Positions 15,168-17,964 of a stretch of DNA of 17,964 nt are shown one piece after another. The notes beneath the pieces were generated by a model. It had not been told where the DNA came from. It did no database searches and saw only the letters and a list, made by a program, of their open reading frames with translations. How positions within the stretch are numbered: the first letter of the stretch is position 1; every line of letters begins with the position of its first letter. The DNA is taken from NCBI GenBank assembly GCA_045631305.1, contig JAZQUM010000066.1, positions 1-17,964 on the forward strand, given 5' to 3'. This stretch comes from JAZQUM01 sp045631305. GTDB taxonomy: Bacteria; Bacillota; Clostridia; Oscillospirales; Oscillospiraceae. The position numbers and the translations under genes are program-made.

Positions 15168-15359
15168 GTGGAACTTCATTTGCAGGACCGTGTGGAACTG
15201 AAAAAGGAGCATCCCTGCGGGAGCCGCACGTGGCGGATCCTGCGGGTGGGCATGGATATTAAACTGCGGTGTGAAGGCTGCGGCCACGAGCTGATGCTGC
15301 CCCGCAGCAAGGCGGAAAAAAGCATTCGCAAAATTTTAGTTGAGGAGAATCCCAAGTGA
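15168..15359 (+). CDS. DUF951 family protein
   Basis: 63-residue protein of the DUF951 family, common in Firmicutes and of unknown role. Seen: the family pattern HPCGSRTWRILRVGMDIKL, then C35-E-G-C38-G-H40 and the closing LPRSK. The cysteines at 17, 35 and 38 with His 40 suggest a small zinc-binding fold, an inference. It starts with GTG, 8 bases after AAGGAG (15154-15159), and lies 12 bases after rarA. In other Firmicutes this family often sits near the chromosome partition/replication genes, from memory. Its stop overlaps the start of the next small gene by GTGA. Confidence 0.88.
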   Translation: MELHLQDRVELKKEHPCGSRTWRILRVGMDIKLRCEGCGHELMLPRSKAEKSIRKILVEENPK

Positions 15360-15448
15360 AAAAGATGACCCGTATTATTTCCATTGTTCTGGTAGGTGTA
15401 TTGGTGCTGTCTCTTCTGGCATCTGCCGTGATCCCTTTCCTTTCTTAA
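15356..15448 (+). CDS. 30-residue single-span membrane peptide
   Basis: Reads from GTG 15356 (overlapping the DUF951 stop as GTGA) to TAA 15448. The peptide begins MKKMTR, then a continuous hydrophobic segment (about residues 7-28: IISIVLVGVLVLSLL and onward) and ends in IPFLS. AGGAG (15343-15347) lies 8 bases upstream. The positive N-terminus and single hydrophobic helix suggest a membrane micropeptide with N-terminus inside. It is co-transcribed with rarA and DUF951 and followed within 20 bases by the terminator. I do not recognise a named family. The ribosome binding site, coupling overlap and clean hydrophobic composition favour a real gene. Confidence 0.7.
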   Translation: MKKMTRIISIVLVGVLVLSLLASAVIPFLS

Positions 15449-15465
15449 AACTTAAAAGAAGAACT

Positions 15466-15503
15466 AAAAAAACCTTCTCATGAGAGAAGGTTTTTTCTTT
15501 TTT
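15466..15503 (+). terminator. Terminator of the rarA-DUF951-micropeptide unit
   Basis: Seven A (15466-15472), stem CCTTCTC / GAGAAGG with loop ATGA (15473-15490), then TTTTTT and further T after one C. Confidence 0.9.
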
Positions 15504-15537
15504 GCGACGTAATCTATAAACATGCCTGCGGTATACT
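15502..15537 (+). promoter_or_regulatory. Possible spoIIGA promoter region
   Basis: TTGCGA (15502-15507) and TATACT (15532-15537) are 24 bases apart. The Bacillus spoIIG promoter is known for an over-long 22-base spacer that needs Spo0A~P, so a long spacer here is suggestive. No clear Spo0A box (TGTCGAA or its complement) is seen. An alternative -10, TATAAA (15515-15520), has no good -35. Confidence 0.3.
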
Positions 15538-15554
15538 TACGGCGGGTGATGGAG

Positions 15555-16406
15555 ATGGTAGTCTATCTTGACAGCGTATTTATCATAAATGCCATGGTGA
15601 ATTATTTTTTGCTGCGGCTGACGGCGCGGCTGATGCACGCGGAAACCACGCGCTTTCGCTGCGGGCTTTCCGCGTTGATCGGCGGGGGCTATGCGGTGGC
15701 GGTTTTTCTCTCGCAGGGGCAATGGCTGGCAGACGCAGTGATGAAGTTGGCGCTGGGGGTATTTTTATCTTTGATAGCCTTTGGAAAAGAAAAGTTCTTC
15801 TTTAAACTGACGGTTTTGTTCCTTGCTTTATCCTGCGCGCTGGCGGGCTGCGTTTTAGCTATAAACCTTTTGGCGCCACACCGCGTCATAAAAGAAGGCG
15901 TCTATTATTTCGATGCCGATTGGCGGGTATTTTTTATAGCGGCGGCTGTGGTTTACGGATTTTTGCGGTTGCTTTTTGCCAAAGATATTTCCCACGGTGC
16001 CAAAGGGGAACTGGTGGAGGTGAAGCTTTGGGAAAAGGGGCGAAGTGTTACCTTTCAGGCTCTGCGGGACACGGGAAACACACTCTGTGACCCTATGACG
16101 GGCAAGCGGGTGCTGCTGGTGGAACGGGGGATCGCAGCAGAACTTCTTTCCCAAGGGGACGTGAACATTTTGAAAGAGGAAAGCTCAGCGGTGGAGCAGA
16201 TGGAAAAGCTGATAAAAGGGGAAAAGCACAGCTTTTTCCTTTTACCCTATCGGGCGGTAGGCACGAAGACGGGAATGCTCCTTGCCATGCGGTGCGAAAA
16301 AGGGGAGATCGGTGGGAAAAAGTATACGCGGCTGCCCATTGCGATTTTGCAGGAAAAATTAACAGGGGAGGGAACTTATGAAGGGCTTTGGTGCGGAAAT
16401 GTTTGA
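15555..16406 (+). CDS. spoIIGA: SpoIIGA, pro-sigma-E processing aspartic protease
   Basis: Membrane aspartic protease that cleaves pro-sigma-E in the mother cell after a signal from the forespore. 283 residues from ATG 15555. Seen: five membrane spans at about 4-24, 36-54, 59-77, 82-104 and 124-142, then a cytoplasmic protease domain with the active-site motif D172-T-G-N ... CDP (family: DSGN/DTGN) and LPYRAVG, as in the Bacillus protein. The start was chosen because MVVYLDSVF matches the family opening and GGTGAT (15545-15550) complements the 16S tail; ATG 15549 and 15522 are in frame and possible. Somewhat shorter than the Bacillus protein (309). It overlaps sigE by 29 bases. Confidence 0.93.
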   Translation: MVVYLDSVFIINAMVNYFLLRLTARLMHAETTRFRCGLSALIGGGYAVAVFLSQGQWLADAVMKLALGVFLSLIAFGKEKFFFKLTVLFLALSCALAGCVLAINLLAPHRVIKEGVYYFDADWRVFFIAAAVVYGFLRLLFAKDISHGAKGELVEVKLWEKGRSVTFQALRDTGNTLCDPMTGKRVLLVERGIAAELLSQGDVNILKEESSAVEQMEKLIKGEKHSFFLLPYRAVGTKTGMLLAMRCEKGEIGGKKYTRLPIAILQEKLTGEGTYEGLWCGNV

Positions 16407-17103
16407 AAAATTAAAACTCTGGCTCAAAAGTATTTGGGAGAAATACAGCGGAGAAAGTATTTACTATATCGGCGGGGCAGACACATTGCCCCAGCCCTTG
16501 GGGAGAGAACGGGAGAGTGTGCTGCTGGAGGAGATGGAAAGCGGCAGTGCGGCGGCGCGGATGACCCTCATTGAGCACAATCTGCGGCTGGTGGTCTACA
16601 TAGCAAGGCGGTTTGAAAACACAGGGATCTATATTGAAGATCTGATCTCCATTGGGACCATCGGCCTTATCAAAGCCATTAACACTTACAAAACGGAGAA
16701 GAACATCAAGCTGGCCACCTACGCCTCCCGCTGCATCGAAAATGAGATCTTGATGTATCTTCGCAAAAATGCATCCCGTCGCAGTGAGGTTTCCTTTGAT
16801 GAGCCGCTGAACACCGATTGGGACGGCAACGAGCTGCTGCTTTCCGACGTTTTGGGCACGGAAGGAGACACGGTGATGAAGCCTATCGAAGAGGACGTGG
16901 ACCGCGCCCTTTTGCACTCAGCCATCAACACGCTGAATAAGCGTGAGCGGGAGATCATTGTGGCGCGGTTTGGCCTTGAGGGGCGGGAAGAGGAGACGCA
17001 GAAGGAAGTGGCCGACCGATTGGGCATTTCTCAAAGCTACATTTCCCGATTGGAAAAGCGGATCATCTCGCGACTGAAGCGAGAGATCATCCGCATGAGC
17101 TGA
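16378..17103 (+). CDS. sigE: RNA polymerase sigma-E (pro-sigma-E), mother-cell sporulation
   Basis: Early mother-cell sigma factor, 241 residues including an inhibitory pro-sequence of about 28 residues before YYIGG (29-33), which SpoIIGA would remove. The rest matches Bacillus SigE closely: region 2 with LRLVVYIARRFENTG, EDLISIGTIGL and ATYASRCIENEILMYLR; then VSFDEPLNTDWDGNELLLSDVLG; region 4 helix-turn-helix with TQKEVADRLGISQSYISRLE. ATG 16378 lies inside the end of spoIIGA and 6 bases after GGGAGG; ATG 16399 (MFEKLK) is an alternative. Usually sigG follows; here there is a terminator and an unrelated ABC-F gene. Confidence 0.96.
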   Translation: MKGFGAEMFEKLKLWLKSIWEKYSGESIYYIGGADTLPQPLGRERESVLLEEMESGSAAARMTLIEHNLRLVVYIARRFENTGIYIEDLISIGTIGLIKAINTYKTEKNIKLATYASRCIENEILMYLRKNASRRSEVSFDEPLNTDWDGNELLLSDVLGTEGDTVMKPIEEDVDRALLHSAINTLNKREREIIVARFGLEGREEETQKEVADRLGISQSYISRLEKRIISRLKREIIRMS

Positions 17104-17142
17104 AAAAACTCCCCAGCCGGTGAGGTTGGGGAGTTTTGTTTT
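17103..17142. terminator. Bidirectional terminator between sigE and the ABC-F gene
   Basis: AAAACTCCCCA (17105-17115) pairs with TGGGGAGTTTT (17127-17137); the stem extends inward by a G-U and two G-C pairs to a GGTGA loop. A- and T-rich flanks on both sides let it act for both convergent genes. Confidence 0.9.
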
Positions 17143-17144
17143 CT

Positions 17145-17964
17145 TTAGTCCTTGGGGCGGTTCATTTCCAGATAATCGTCGTATGCCATGGCGCGGTCAA
17201 TGAGCTTACCGTCCTTGGTGAAGTCAAAGATGCGATTGGCAACGGTCTGCACCAGCTGATGGTCGTGGCAGGAGATCATCAGGTTGCACTTGACGTCGGT
17301 GAGGCCGTTATTGAGGGCGGCAATGGCTTCCAGATCCAGATGGTTGGTGGGCTGGTCAAGGAGCAGGAAGTTGGCACCGGAGAGCATCATACGGGAGAGC
17401 ATGCAGCGCACCTTTTCGCCACCGGAGAGAACCTTAACGGGCTTATTCACGTCTTCGCCGCTGAAGAGCATGCGGCCAAGGAAGCCGCGAAGATAGGTTT
17501 CCTGAGGATCGGAAGAGTACTGACGCAGCCACTCTACCAGGTCATCTTCGCAATCGTTGAAGTAAGCGGAGTTATCCTTGGGGAAGTAGGAATGGGTCAC
17601 GGTCTGGCCCCACTTGACAGTACCTTCATCGGGCTCCAGTTCGCCGGTGAGGATCTTGAAGAGGGTGGTGTGTGCCAGTTCGTTATCACCAACAAGCGCG
17701 ATCTTATCATCGTGGTTGACAATGAAGGAGACCTTATCCAGCACCTTTACGCCGCCAACGGTCTTGGAAACATCGGTGACGAAGAGAATATCCTTGCCGG
17801 GTTCACGGTCGGGCTTGAAGCCAACGAAGGGATAGCGGCGGGAGGAAGCGGGCAGCTCTTCAATGGTAAGCTTATCCAGAAGCTTACGGCGGGCGGTAGC
17901 CTGCTTGGACTTGGACTTATTAGCGGAGAAACGGGAGATAAAGTTCTGCAGTTCTGCGATCTTT
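17145..17964 (-). CDS. ABC-F family ATPase, C-terminal part (partial, YkpA/YbiT-like)
   Basis: The 3' part of an ABC-F gene; the 5' end lies beyond the right edge, about 272 codons are present. ABC-F proteins are soluble tandem ATPases acting on ribosomes (translation factors or antibiotic-resistance proteins). The visible part starts in the linker (KIAELQNF ... SRRYPFVGF), then the second ATPase domain: VKVLSGGEKVRC signature, LLLDQPTNHLD Walker B, and H-switch SCHDHQ. The linker and the FPKDNS segment recall YkpA/YbiT types. Two oddities: the P-loop reads GDNELAHTT (17664-17690), lacking the Gly-x-Gly-Lys core, and the Walker B catalytic Glu is Gln (codon 17352-17354). The frame stays open to the edge, so the apparent ATG at 17744 is internal. 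Confidence 0.93.
   Translation of the reverse strand, partial: KIAELQNFISRFSANKSKSKQATARRKLLDKLTIEELPASSRRYPFVGFKPDREPGKDILFVTDVSKTVGGVKVLDKVSFIVNHDDKIALVGDNELAHTTLFKILTGELEPDEGTVKWGQTVTHSYFPKDNSAYFNDCEDDLVEWLRQYSSDPQETYLRGFLGRMLFSGEDVNKPVKVLSGGEKVRCMLSRMMLSGANFLLLDQPTNHLDLEAIAALNNGLTDVKCNLMISCHDHQLVQTVANRIFDFTKDGKLIDRAMAYDDYLEMNRPKD

Noticed and set aside
15497..15560. Spo0A boxes at spoIIGA
   Set aside because: Searched by eye for TGTCGAA and its complement; only a partial TTTGCGAC resemblance is present, not enough to call.
17284..17835. Small plus-strand frames opposite the ABC-F gene
   Set aside because: Shadow frames of a gene with clear ABC motifs; no start signals.
1..17964. CRISPR arrays, tRNA/rRNA genes, riboswitches, insertion sequences or phage remnants
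   Set aside because: No repeated spacer pattern, RNA gene signature, terminal inverted repeats, transposase or integrase was seen, and intergenic spaces are too short to hide most of these.

Overview
The window is a stretch of chromosome from a low-to-moderate GC Gram-positive bacterium, very probably an endospore-forming (or recently spore-forming) member of the Clostridia. Four things point there: the core run hprK-murB-rapZ-yvcK-whiA, a DUF4364 protein, the mother-cell sporulation genes spoIIIAA-spoIIIAB and spoIIGA-sigE, and strong AGGAGG-type ribosome binding sites throughout. Genus cannot be fixed from the sequence. An Oscillospirales/Ruminococcaceae-like lineage is a guess. There is no phage, transposon, CRISPR array, tRNA or rRNA, and coding density is very high, with no gene-free stretch longer than 300 bases.

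Layout. Positions 21-449 (minus) hold a GNAT acetyltransferase with its own promoter. Divergent from it, 652-9312 (plus) is one tight seven-gene operon: hprK, murB, rapZ, yvcK, whiA, a four-cysteine C_GCAxxG_C_C protein and dnaE. It ends at a strong hairpin shared with the convergent DUF4364 gene (9352-9921, minus). Divergent from that gene is a lipoprotein alkaline phosphatase (10102-11610) behind a near-consensus promoter and its own terminator. Next come spoIIIAA and spoIIIAB (11718-13099), which stop at a terminator shared with the convergent nth (13114-13773, minus). A divergent control region separates nth from rarA, which is followed by a DUF951 gene and a 30-residue single-span membrane peptide gene (to 15448), then a terminator. 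spoIIGA and sigE (15555-17103) overlap and end at another shared hairpin. The minus strand at the right edge carries the 3' part of an ABC-F ATPase gene, cut by the window.

How the genes fit together. The first operon joins carbon-source sensing (HPr kinase), peptidoglycan precursor supply and its control (MurB, RapZ, YvcK), a division-linked DNA-binding protein (WhiA) and the replicative polymerase. The right half groups two early mother-cell sporulation units with DNA-repair genes (nth, rarA). SpoIIGA would activate pro-sigma-E, and sigma-E normally drives spoIIIA.

The window looks mainly like core genome. The most notable points are: a spoIIIA operon cut to its first two genes by a proper terminator; an ABC-F protein whose second ATPase domain has lost the P-loop lysine and has Gln in place of the catalytic Glu; palindromes over the hprK and phosphatase promoters; an inverted repeat in the nth/rarA divergent promoter; a terminator that doubles as nth coding sequence; and an unnamed membrane micropeptide. 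I saw no clearly new multi-gene system.
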